Positions 8,187 to 16,046 of a stretch of 64,000 nt of DNA are shown here, one piece after another. Source of the DNA: Gemmatimonas sp. (GTDB lineage: Bacteria; Gemmatimonadota; Gemmatimonadetes; Gemmatimonadales; Gemmatimonadaceae); NCBI RefSeq assembly GCF_031426495.1, contig NZ_JANPLK010000042.1:1-64000 (forward strand). Direction: 5' to 3'. Within the stretch, counting starts at the first letter, position 1; each line of letters begins with the position of its first letter. Both the position numbers and the translations under genes were made by a program. Below the pieces are notes generated by a model. The model saw only the letters and a program-made list of their open reading frames with translations, was not told the DNA's origin and did not search any database.

Positions 8187-8794
8187 TGGTCGCGGCCTTT
8201 CCGGCACTGGTCGTGGCGGCGCACGGCAACACGGATCTCCTCGTGAACAACGCGGGCGTAGCGCTGGGTGGCACCTTCGACATGGTTAGCGAGGAGGACT
8301 TCGACTGGCTCTTCAACATCAACTTCCATGGTGTCGTGAGCATGACTCGCGCCTTCCTGCCGCTGCTGCGCGCGAGCACCGATGCACGACTGGTGAATAT
8401 CTCCAGCATCTTCGGGATCGTGGCACCAGCGGAGCAGGTGGCATACGCGGCCAGCAAGTTCGCGGTACGCGGCTTTTCCGAAGCGTTGCGTCATGAGCTC
8501 GAGGGCAGCACGGTCGGCGTGACGGTGGTGCACCCGGGCGGCGTGTGCACGAACATTTCTGGCAGGGCGCGCGCGCCGAAGGGCGTGGATGACATCGACG
8601 TGGCGCGTCGTCGGGCCGCCTTCGCCAAGTTTCTCCGCATGCCGCCCGGCAAGGCGGGCGAGATCATCGTTCGGGGCATCGAACAGCGTAAGAAGCGGGT
8701 CCTGGTGGGTAGTGATGCCGTGGGACTGTCGCTGCTGGCGCGACTGGCACCCGTCTCATACTGGTCGGTGATGGCGAAGGGGCTGCCCACGTGA
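8186..8794 (+). CDS. N-terminally truncated short-chain dehydrogenase/reductase
   Basis: Starting at ATG 8186 the frame gives 202 residues: NNAG at 21-24, catalytic Ser74, Tyr87 and Lys91 (YAASK), then a normal C-terminal part. A complete SDR has another ~70 residues carrying the TGxxxGIG dinucleotide-binding loop; here the frame begins only ~20 residues before NNAG. No Rossmann motif can be found upstream in any frame, because that DNA encodes the monooxygenase C-terminus. The product therefore has the catalytic triad but not the NAD(P) site. An earlier in-frame start at 8048 adds only Arg-rich antisense-like residues. Probably a deletion derivative; it may be inactive. Confidence 0.75.
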   Translation: MVAAFPALVVAAHGNTDLLVNNAGVALGGTFDMVSEEDFDWLFNINFHGVVSMTRAFLPLLRASTDARLVNISSIFGIVAPAEQVAYAASKFAVRGFSEALRHELEGSTVGVTVVHPGGVCTNISGRARAPKGVDDIDVARRRAAFAKFLRMPPGKAGEIIVRGIEQRKKRVLVGSDAVGLSLLARLAPVSYWSVMAKGLPT

Positions 8795-9855
8795 GCGGCG
8801 TCATGGCCAATACCTTTCTGCTGTATGGGGCAACCGGATACGTGGGCGAGGCGATGGCTCGCGCGTGCGTACGTCGCGGAATGGCGCCGATACTAGCCGG
8901 TCGCAATGCACCGGCGCTGTCCGCGCTGAGCCGCGAGTTGGGGCTCAGGCATCGCGTCTGCGCCCTCGACGATGCGCGCGCCGTGGATGCCATGCTGACG
9001 GATGTGTCGGCGGTGCTGCACTGCGCCGGGCCGTTTTTGTTTACCTCGCAACCGATGGTGGACGCGTGTCTGCGCACCGGTGTGCATTACCTCGATATCA
9101 CGGGGGAGTTTCCCGTCTTCGAGGCCACGGCGGCACGTGAGATGGAGGCACGGCAGCGCGGGGTCATGTTGATGCCGGCGGTTGGGTTTGACGTGGTGCC
9201 GACCGATTGCCTAGCGGTGTATCTCAAGCAGCGTTTGCCGTCGGCGACGCATTTGATGATGGCGTTTCAGAGTGTCGGGCCGAGCGGATTGCCGCCAGGG
9301 ACGCAGCGCACGGTGATCGAGTTGCTGCGTTTCGGGAATCGCGTTCGGGTCGATGGACGGTTCGTACCCGCCACCTCGGCGATGAAGACGCGGTTGGTTG
9401 ACTTCGGTGCCGGTCCGGTGGAGGTATCGCAGTTGACGTGGGGTGACGTGTTCACGGCGTACTACAGTACGGGCATTCCGAACATCGAGGAATACACCGT
9501 GTTGCCGAGTGCCGCACGGCAGTCGCTGGCCGTGATGCAGATGCTGCGCCCCGTGCTGGCACTGCGTTGGGTACGTGCGCTGCTGCGTCGCGGTGTGAAG
9601 CCCGGCCCCTCGCCGTCGCGCCGCGCGCAGACCGTCACGCACGTGTGGGGCGAGGTCACCGATGGTGCAGGAGGCCAAGTAGCGGCGCGACTGCACGGGC
9701 CGGAGGCAGGCGTGGATTGGACGGTGGCCTGCGCGCTGGCGGTGGTGGAGCGGGTGATGCAGGGTGAGGTCCAGCCCGGATATCAGACGCCGGCAGCTGT
9801 GTACGGCGCGGATCTGGTGATGGCGTGCGCCGGCGTGACGCGCGAGGACCTGTGA
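8791..9855 (+). CDS. Saccharopine dehydrogenase-like NAD(P)-binding protein (trans-acting enoyl reductase type)
   Basis: A 354-residue protein starting with GTG 8791, overlapping the SDR stop as GTGA. The Rossmann motif GATGYVG at 13-19 is followed by VLHCAGPFLFTSQPMVDACL and HYLDITGEFPVFEA, the standard signature of the saccharopine dehydrogenase/trans-acting enoyl reductase group. The mycobacterial members reduce polyketide-derived lipid precursors in trans; others are of unknown role. Residues ~230-270 have a hydrophobic, membrane-associating character. Its tight coupling to the monooxygenase and SDR suggests a common small-molecule or lipid pathway. The substrate is not assignable. Confidence 0.8.
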   Translation: MSGVMANTFLLYGATGYVGEAMARACVRRGMAPILAGRNAPALSALSRELGLRHRVCALDDARAVDAMLTDVSAVLHCAGPFLFTSQPMVDACLRTGVHYLDITGEFPVFEATAAREMEARQRGVMLMPAVGFDVVPTDCLAVYLKQRLPSATHLMMAFQSVGPSGLPPGTQRTVIELLRFGNRVRVDGRFVPATSAMKTRLVDFGAGPVEVSQLTWGDVFTAYYSTGIPNIEEYTVLPSAARQSLAVMQMLRPVLALRWVRALLRRGVKPGPSPSRRAQTVTHVWGEVTDGAGGQVAARLHGPEAGVDWTVACALAVVERVMQGEVQPGYQTPAAVYGADLVMACAGVTREDL

Positions 9856-9963
9856 CGCGTTCGCTGCGGTGACGTCTCTCGGTTTCGGTCTGCTCGATCC
9901 TTTCGGATGTTTTTGCCCATTAACGCGCCCTCCCACAGGGCTTTATCGCCGAGGTTACGCCCG

Positions 9964-10806
9964 ATGACCCCACACGACAGCCTATCGCTCTGGGAACCCA
10001 TGGATCCGTCGGTGATGGGCGAGGTGGCCGACGCACGCCTGCAGGTGCATCATGCGGCGCAGTTCGCGAGCGCCTTCGGTATCTCGCTCTTGGCGCACGC
10101 GTCAGACGACAGCCACACGAGTCTCACGTGGGATGCACGACACGGTGCACTCACGTCCGGGCGCGCGCCCGGTACCGACGTTGCTGTCGCACTCGGCGTC
10201 GCTGACCTCACGGTGCTGGTCGTCGTGGGTACGCGCGTGCACACCACGCTCCCACTCATCGGCCGCACGATCGACGAGGTTGCCACCGAACTGCGCGCGG
10301 CGCTCGACGTCGCCGGGGTCGACAGCCTGCGCTATACGCTGCGTCGCCACTTTGAGATCCCCGACCATCCCGTAGCGCACGGGGCGCGCTTCAGCGCTAC
10401 GCCGGCCCACTGCGCCCAGCTCGCGCATATGTTCGCCGCTGGTGATCTCCTGCTCGGTGAAATCGCGCGATCGACAGACGGCGGGACCACCGTGCGCTGC
10501 TGGCCGCACCACTTCGACATCGCCACGCTGCTCACGTTCCCGAACGGCCGATCGAACAGCGTTGGTCTCGCCGCAGGTGACCACTTCTACGAAGCGCCCT
10601 ACGCGTACGTCAATGTGCACCCCGCCACGGAAAACGCATCACGTGCAGAGCCGCTGGCCGGCGGAGGCTCGTGGCACATGCAGGGCTGGGTGGGCGCGGT
10701 GCTCCCGCTCACGCAACTGACGGTTAATGGCGGCGCGCAGGAGACGCAGCTGCGCGCGTTCTACACCTCCGCAGTCGCGGCCTGCGAGCGCCTCGTCACT
10801 CGATAA
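9964..10806 (+). CDS. Conserved hypothetical protein, 280 residues
   Basis: I choose ATG 9964; an in-frame ATG at 9907 would add 19 residues that look untranslated. The protein is soluble with no signal peptide. C-terminal residues ~185-265 (RCWPHHFDIATL, GDHFYEAPYAYVNVHP, LTQLTVNGGAQETQLRAFY) resemble the layout of DUF5996-like proteins, but I am not sure of the family. Its 3' end overlaps that of the convergent Rieske-flavodoxin gene by 11 bases (10796-10806). Function unknown. Confidence 0.6.
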   Translation: MTPHDSLSLWEPMDPSVMGEVADARLQVHHAAQFASAFGISLLAHASDDSHTSLTWDARHGALTSGRAPGTDVAVALGVADLTVLVVVGTRVHTTLPLIGRTIDEVATELRAALDVAGVDSLRYTLRRHFEIPDHPVAHGARFSATPAHCAQLAHMFAAGDLLLGEIARSTDGGTTVRCWPHHFDIATLLTFPNGRSNSVGLAAGDHFYEAPYAYVNVHPATENASRAEPLAGGGSWHMQGWVGAVLPLTQLTVNGGAQETQLRAFYTSAVAACERLVTR

Positions 10807-11923
10807 CAGGCGTCGTCGCCTCGACGTCGCCGAGGTCGTTCGTCACGAGATGGTGCGCCTTGCGGCCACCGCGCGGCATTTTCGTGGCATGGCGCGTTGA
10901 TTCGTGATCGAGCTGGAGTTGGGCTTCGTCGATGGCACGAGCGGCAAGACTGCGCGCCGCCTCGTGCAGCTCGGTGCTCTCCCGCACCTCGACCACGTTG
11001 TGCTCCATGTCCTCGGCGGTCCAGCCGCGCGAGTGGGCGATGTACGGAAACTGCGGGAAGTGGAAGCCGATCTCGGCAAAGAACCCGAGCAACTGCCCCG
11101 CCACAGCTTGCACGTTGTCTTGGCCGCCGGTGATGATGAACGACGCGACCTTGTTCTTCAGGAGCACGCGATTCGCGATGGTCACCTGATTCTGCACACA
11201 GTTCAAGCGTTCGACCATGCGAAAGTACAGTGAGCCGGCGGTTCCCCAGCGGATGGGTGTGGCGACGATCACCACGTCGGCCCAGTGCACCATTGCTTCG
11301 TACACCTGCTCCATCTGGTCGTCGGGATCCATCTGCGTGATGGAACAAGGCCAGGTACAGGCATGGGCACTCTTGGAGTAGTAGCCCTCGCACGGCCGGA
11401 ACGAGAGCTCGGCCAAGCGGATGGTGCGCGTCTCCGCGCCGAGCGATGCGGCCTCCGCCATGGCTTCACCAAGCAGCGCGTCACTAGTCGAGTAGCGCGG
11501 GTTCGCGATGTCCATGTTCGTGGTGGAAATGCCGACCACGCGCACGGGGCCCGGCGCGCGCACGACCGGACGCGCGAGCGAGTGTTTGGGATGCGGACCG
11601 TGCGTGCGCTTCGATGGCGGTGCGTCGCTCAACAGCAGCCGACCGTTCTCCGTCTTCACCTCGTAGCGCGGCAACGCGTCGGCCTCGAAGCCCGGCTCAC
11701 CGCGGCCGGTGCGGCAATGGTACTTCCAGTTGTGCCACGGACAGACGATGTACTCGCCGTCGAGTCGGCCCTCGGCGAGAGGGCCACCGGCGTGGTTACA
11801 AATGCCCGAGAGGGCGCCGAACTCGCCATCCACGTGCGTGATCACCAGCTTCGTCGTGCCGATGGTCGCGGCCGTCAGTGGGCGCGTCGTGAACTGCTCG
11901 ATCGGTCCGAGGTCATGCCACAT
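10796..11923 (-). CDS. Rieske [2Fe-2S] - flavodoxin/FMN-reductase fusion protein
   Basis: A 375-residue two-domain redox protein. Residues 1-100 are a Rieske ferredoxin domain with ligands Cys42-x-His44 and Cys61-x2-His64 (CNHAGG and CPWHNWKYHC). Residues ~125-300 are an NADPH-dependent FMN-reductase/WrbA-like flavodoxin domain (GISTTNMDIAN phosphate loop, a Cys-rich CEGYYSKSAHACTWPC, then VVIVATPIRWGTAGS). The last ~60 residues are helical and unassigned. The arrangement suggests internal electron transfer between flavin and iron-sulfur cluster. It is the last gene of the minus-strand cluster that begins with egtB, 48 bases after the permease gene. No signal peptide, so cytosolic. The oxidant or reductant partner is unknown. 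Confidence 0.8.
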   Translation of the reverse strand: MWHDLGPIEQFTTRPLTAATIGTTKLVITHVDGEFGALSGICNHAGGPLAEGRLDGEYIVCPWHNWKYHCRTGRGEPGFEADALPRYEVKTENGRLLLSDAPPSKRTHGPHPKHSLARPVVRAPGPVRVVGISTTNMDIANPRYSTSDALLGEAMAEAASLGAETRTIRLAELSFRPCEGYYSKSAHACTWPCSITQMDPDDQMEQVYEAMVHWADVVIVATPIRWGTAGSLYFRMVERLNCVQNQVTIANRVLLKNKVASFIITGGQDNVQAVAGQLLGFFAEIGFHFPQFPYIAHSRGWTAEDMEHNVVEVRESTELHEAARSLAARAIDEAQLQLDHESTRHATKMPRGGRKAHHLVTNDLGDVEATTPVIE

Positions 11924-11971
11924 GGCGGAGGGGGATGAGGGAAGGGGTACAGCCTGGAGGACTCGCCTTGC

Positions 11972-13567
11972 TCAGCGCATGGCGCGGCGCAGGTAGCGGG
12001 GGGTCGCTGCGTATTCGAGCAGCGCGAGCACGCGATCCACGACCAGTGCGAGCACGGCCGCCGGTAACGCACCGGAGAGCACCATGCGCGTGTCGGCGAG
12101 CGCGAGGCCGGCGACAATCGGGTCGCCGAGGCCGCCGGCGCCGATGAACGCCGCGAGCGTCGCGGCGCCCACGGTGATCACGGCCGACGTGCGAATGCCG
12201 ATGAAGATCGTGGGCATGGCCAGCGGCATGCGCACCCACCACAGCCGTTGCACGGGGCTGGCGCCCATGGCCTCACAGGCCGCGACCGCATCGGCGTCGG
12301 CGGTGCGCACGCCCGTGTACGTACTGCGCGCAATCGGAAAGAGCGCGTACAGCCAGAGCGCAACGAGCGCTGGCACGGTGCCGATGCCAAGCACCGGGAT
12401 CATGAACGCGAGGAGCGCGATACTCGGCACGGTCTGAATCACGCCAAGCGCGCCAAGCACGCGCTCAGCGGCGCGCGGGGCGCGTTCGAGCGCGAGGCCA
12501 AGCGGCACGGCAACGAGGATCGCGGCCGCGAGCGCCATCGCCACCAGGGCGAGATGACGGGCGGTGAGCGCCGCGATCGTGCTTCGCTGGCTCCAGAGGT
12601 ACGCGGCGAAAGAGGCACGGGCGACCGATGCGCTTGTGGTCGGTTGCTGCGTACCGAGCCCGATCGCGGTCAGCAACTCGCCGGCGACGACGCGCACTTC
12701 GGTCTGCTCCACCTCTACGCGGCGGTTCGCGTCGCGCATCAGCTGTTCCGTGAGACGACCGCTCAGGCGTGCCAGTTCGGCGACCGCGTCGGGGCGATCG
12801 CGCGCGAGTCCCGGCCCGACCAGCGCAGCCGCTTCATACGGAGGAAAGAAGTGGAGATCGTCGTCGAGTGTGACGAGGTCGTATTTGCTGAGCAGTCCGT
12901 CGGTCGAGTAGCCGTCGATGATGTCGACCGCGCCGCTGGCGAGGGCGGTGTATTTCACGGCCGGGGCAAGTGGCCGCACCGCACGCCAGCGCAGGCCGTA
13001 GGCGCTGGCGAGCCCGGGCGCGCCGTCCGGGCGTCCGAGGAAGTCGGCGGTGAATCCACCGGTGAACTCGCCCGGGTGTGCTTTCAGGTCGCTCAAGCTG
13101 CGTAAGCCAAACCGCTCTGCCGTCTCGCGCCGCACGGCAATGGCATACCCGTTCTGGAAGCCGAGCGGCGGCAGCCAGCGCACGCCATATCGCGCGTCGA
13201 AGGCAGCTGAGACGTGCGCGAATGTGAGCCGTGGATCGCGGCGCATCGCGTCGGTGAGCGAATCGCGCAGGATGGCGAGGAGTCCGGTCCCCGTGTATTC
13301 CGGATACACATCGATCGCGTCGCGCTGCAGCGCGCCGAACGCGACCTCGGTGGCGCCGAGCCCCAACCGCCGGTCCACGGCGATACCGCGGCGCTCGAGC
13401 AGCTGCGCGAACATCTCGGCAAGCACATACGACTCGCCGAACGGCTTGGACGCGATAACCACCGCGCGCTGCGCTCCCGCTGGATTCACCATCGGATTCA
13501 TCACCGCCAGCAACATCATCAACACTGAGCAGACTCCGGCCCAGTGGCGGTGCAAGGGTGTCATCAC
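11972..13567 (-). CDS. ABC transporter fused substrate-binding protein and permease (OpuC/EgtU-like)
   Basis: A 531-residue fusion. Residues 1-32 are a signal peptide. Residues 33-300 are an osmoprotectant-type binding domain (ASKPFGESY, DVYPEYTGTG at 86-95, DGYSTDGLL and LHFFPPYEAA at 218-247). Residues ~335-531 are a BPD-type permease with five or so membrane helices and the EAA loop (ACEAMGASPVQRLWWVRMP, 430-448) that docks the ATPase. This family imports quaternary amines such as glycine betaine, and in EgtU the betaine-thiol ergothioneine. The binding domain is N-terminal here, whereas EgtU has it at the C-terminus. It overlaps the ATPase gene (ATGA 13564-13567) and lies in one run with egtB/egtD, which favours ergothioneine or hercynine as ligand. 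That is inference. Confidence 0.88.
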   Translation of the reverse strand: MMTPLHRHWAGVCSVLMMLLAVMNPMVNPAGAQRAVVIASKPFGESYVLAEMFAQLLERRGIAVDRRLGLGATEVAFGALQRDAIDVYPEYTGTGLLAILRDSLTDAMRRDPRLTFAHVSAAFDARYGVRWLPPLGFQNGYAIAVRRETAERFGLRSLSDLKAHPGEFTGGFTADFLGRPDGAPGLASAYGLRWRAVRPLAPAVKYTALASGAVDIIDGYSTDGLLSKYDLVTLDDDLHFFPPYEAAALVGPGLARDRPDAVAELARLSGRLTEQLMRDANRRVEVEQTEVRVVAGELLTAIGLGTQQPTTSASVARASFAAYLWSQRSTIAALTARHLALVAMALAAAILVAVPLGLALERAPRAAERVLGALGVIQTVPSIALLAFMIPVLGIGTVPALVALWLYALFPIARSTYTGVRTADADAVAACEAMGASPVQRLWWVRMPLAMPTIFIGIRTSAVITVGAATLAAFIGAGGLGDPIVAGLALADTRMVLSGALPAAVLALVVDRVLALLEYAATPRYLRRAMR

Positions 13568-14316
13568 GCCGTCTCCATCGCGCGCGCGCCGTCGCGTGCC
13601 CGGGCGACTAGCGCGGCCACGTATGGCGTCGCGGGCGCGTCGCGGAGCGCGGCGAACGATGCGGCCTGTTCTACCCGACCGGCGCGCATCACGATGACGA
13701 GGTCGGCCAGTCGGGCCGCCTCAGCGAGATCGTGGGTCACGAACAGCGCCGTGAAGCCGCGCGCCGCACGCACGGTCTCGAACACGCCATGGATCTCGGC
13801 GCGCGAGATCGCGTCGAGCGCGCCGAACGGTTCGTCGAGCAGCACCACTTCCTGCCGCGCGGCGAGGGCGCGGGCGAGTGCGGCGCGCTGACGCTGGCCG
13901 CCCGAGAGGTCGCGCGGCAAGCGATCGCCGAACGTCTCATCGGGAAGTCCCACCAGGCGGAGCGCTTCGCACGCGGCGGCGTTCCCATCTTCCATTCCCG
14001 TGAGGCGCGGTACGAGCATGACATTGCGACGCACACTCCAATGCGGCAGAAGTCCACCCGTCTGCGGAACGAATCCGATGCGACGGCGCAGCGCATCAAT
14101 GGCTTCCGATTTCACCCCGGTGTCGCCGATGCGCACCTCACCATTGTCGGGTGTCACGAGTCGGTTGAAGCACCGCAGTGCCGTCGTCTTCCCGGACCCA
14201 CTCTCGCCCACGATTGCGGCGACCGTTCCCGCCGGTACCACGAAGCTGACGTCGTCGAGCGCCACCACCGATCCGAATCGGTGACCAAGGTGGCGGGCTT
14301 CGAGGGTGAGCGACAT
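13564..14316 (-). CDS. ABC transporter ATP-binding protein (OpuC/EgtV-like)
   Basis: A 250-residue nucleotide-binding subunit. Walker A GESGSGKTT at 37-45, Q-loop near 85 (VPQTGG), signature LSGGQRQR at 137-144, Walker B VVLLDEP at 157-163, and the switch His in FVTHD. Its closest pattern is the proline/glycine-betaine ATPase group, but it lacks the long C-terminal CBS domains of OpuCA, as EgtV-type ATPases may. It powers the fused binding-protein/permease encoded immediately downstream with a 4-base overlap. It starts 39 bases after the flavoenzyme gene stop, consistent with membership in the egt transcription unit. Confidence 0.9.
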   Translation of the reverse strand: MSLTLEARHLGHRFGSVVALDDVSFVVPAGTVAAIVGESGSGKTTALRCFNRLVTPDNGEVRIGDTGVKSEAIDALRRRIGFVPQTGGLLPHWSVRRNVMLVPRLTGMEDGNAAACEALRLVGLPDETFGDRLPRDLSGGQRQRAALARALAARQEVVLLDEPFGALDAISRAEIHGVFETVRAARGFTALFVTHDLAEAARLADLVIVMRAGRVEQAASFAALRDAPATPYVAALVARARDGARAMETA

Positions 14317-14355
14317 GTACGCGGCGGAGAGAGAAAAGCGAAGCGCCCGCTGTCG

Positions 14356-15768
14356 CTACGCGAGCGGCTTGAGGCGCCCGAGCATCGTCGGGAAAAATTC
14401 GGTGATCGTGGGATGGATCGGCAGGAAGTCACGCAGCACTTCGTACGGCGCATCGGCTGCCATCATCGCGGCGATCACTTGCACGACCTCGTCGGCCCCG
14501 ATGCCAAGCATCGTGATCCCGGCGAAGCGATGTGTATCACCATCAACGAGGAGCTTGATGACGCCGGTCGTCTCGCCTTCTTCTTTCGCGCGGGAGACGG
14601 CGGCCATTTCGATCGTCGTCTGCAGAAAATGCCGACCGTCGGCGAGCTCGCGCCGCGCCTCCGTCTCCGACAGGCCGATGCGCCCGAGCGGCGGATCGGT
14701 GTACATCGCATACGTCGTGATGCGCCCGTCGGCCGTGCGCGGCGTATCGTCGTGGTTGGCCAACACGATCTCGTGGTCCTGATACGACGTGTGCGTGAAG
14801 GCGCCCCGTCTATTAACGTCGCCCAAGGCGAACACGCCCGCAACCGACGTCTCGAGTGCTCCGTTCACGGGCACGTATCCCTGGGCATCGACCGCCACGC
14901 CAATGGTGTCGAGACCGAGCCCATCGGTGCATGGACGGCGTCCGGTCGCAACCAGCACGTGTGTCCCCGTCACGCGTTCGTCCGCGGTGCTGTCGGGACG
15001 ACGCAGCGCGACCGCCACGCGACCATCGGGGTCGCGCGAGATCTTCGAGATCCTCGCGCCCGCGATAATACGCAGCCCCTCGGCCTCGAGCATCGTGGTG
15101 ATGCGGGCCGAGACGTCGGCGTCCTCGCGAGACGCGACCGCCGATCCTGCCTCGAGGATGGTCACCCGGCTGCCGAGCCGCGCATACAGCTGCCCCAACT
15201 CGAGGCCGATGTAACTCCCGCCGATGACCACCAGCTCCGCAGGCAGCTCGTTGAGTGCCAGGAGCGAGTCATTCGTCAGCGCCGCGACGTCGCCCAGGCT
15301 GGGGATTGGCGGCAGCGATGGTGCCGTGCCCACGTTGAGGTAAACACGCGTCGCGTGCCACTGCGCGTCTCCCGCCCGCACCACGAACCGGCCGTCCGGG
15401 GCGCGTCCTTCCAAGCGGGCCCACTCACGCACGAGCGCCACACCAGGCGTTCCGGTTAGCCAGCTTTCAAGGCCGCTGCGGGATCGGGTGACGACACCCC
15501 GCATACGCGCCAGCGCCGCGGGAAGATCAACACGTACGTCGCCCACTTGCACGCCGAAGTCGGCCGCGCGTCGGGCGAGATGAGCAACGCGCGCGGTTTT
15601 CCGAAGCGTCTTGGTGGGCGTACAACCCACATTGACACAACTCCCCCCCAGCACTCCGCCCTCGAACAGCGCCACCGAGAGCCCGCGTGCCGCCAAGCCC
15701 GTCGCCAGCGACGGACCCGCCTGTCCGGTCCCGATAACGGCGGCGTCGACCAGCGTTGGCGAACTCAC
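14356..15768 (-). CDS. FAD-dependent pyridine nucleotide-disulfide oxidoreductase (mercuric reductase-like)
   Basis: A 470-residue enzyme of the glutathione reductase superfamily. The FAD motif GTGQAG is at 13-18, the redox-active disulfide CVNVGC at 44-49 followed by TPTK, an NAD(P) motif GGSYIGLELG near 185, and the C-terminal dimer-interface IHPTITEFFP with the catalytic His-Pro. The N-terminal metal-binding domain and C-terminal vicinal cysteines of MerA are absent, so mercury is an unlikely substrate. Its start overlaps the DUF427 stop (ATGA) downstream of egtD, so a role in reducing an oxidised low-molecular-weight thiol or a related disulfide is plausible but unproven. It probably uses NADPH or NADH in the cytosol. 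Confidence 0.88.
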   Translation of the reverse strand: MSSPTLVDAAVIGTGQAGPSLATGLAARGLSVALFEGGVLGGSCVNVGCTPTKTLRKTARVAHLARRAADFGVQVGDVRVDLPAALARMRGVVTRSRSGLESWLTGTPGVALVREWARLEGRAPDGRFVVRAGDAQWHATRVYLNVGTAPSLPPIPSLGDVAALTNDSLLALNELPAELVVIGGSYIGLELGQLYARLGSRVTILEAGSAVASREDADVSARITTMLEAEGLRIIAGARISKISRDPDGRVAVALRRPDSTADERVTGTHVLVATGRRPCTDGLGLDTIGVAVDAQGYVPVNGALETSVAGVFALGDVNRRGAFTHTSYQDHEIVLANHDDTPRTADGRITTYAMYTDPPLGRIGLSETEARRELADGRHFLQTTIEMAAVSRAKEEGETTGVIKLLVDGDTHRFAGITMLGIGADEVVQVIAAMMAADAPYEVLRDFLPIHPTITEFFPTMLGRLKPLA

Positions 15769-16046
15769 TGTTCGATCTGCACGCCCTTCCAGAACGCGAC
15801 GCGGCCGGCAACCGACTCAGCCCCGGCTTTCGGCGTCGGATAGTACCATGCCGCATTCGCATTGTCGGCACCGTCCACGCGCAGCGTGTAGTAGCTCGCC
15901 ACGCCTTTCCACGAACAGGTGGTCTGATGGCTGCTGTCGATCACGTACTGTCGATCCAGACTGGCGAGTGGGAAGTAGTGATTGCCTTCGACGACGACGG
16001 TGTCAGCCGATTCGGCGACGACGGTGCCTTTCCAGATGGCCTTCAT
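15765..16046 (-). CDS. DUF427 domain protein, short form
   Basis: A 93-residue single-domain DUF427 protein with the core WKGTVVAESADTVVVEG, the conserved TTCSWKGVASYYTLRV with Cys-x-Trp-Lys-Gly, and an AWYYPTPKAGAESVAGRVAFWKG end. That is close to the full family length. Both ends overlap neighbours by four bases (egtD upstream at 16043-16046, flavoenzyme downstream at 15765-15768), so it is translationally locked into the egt operon. The biochemical role of DUF427 is not known. Its placement between the histidine methyltransferase and a disulfide reductase hints at a link with ergothioneine or redox metabolism. Confidence 0.85.
   Translation of the reverse strand: MKAIWKGTVVAESADTVVVEGNHYFPLASLDRQYVIDSSHQTTCSWKGVASYYTLRVDGADNANAAWYYPTPKAGAESVAGRVAFWKGVQIEQ

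Noticed and set aside
9897..9914. Terminator-like hairpin ATCC-TTTC-GGAT followed by TTTTT
   Set aside because: The stem is only four base pairs, too weak to support a terminator.
13732..15459. 575-residue plus-strand frame antisense to the ABC ATPase and flavoenzyme
   Set aside because: It spans two complete, motif-rich minus-strand genes and has Arg/His-rich composition without domains.
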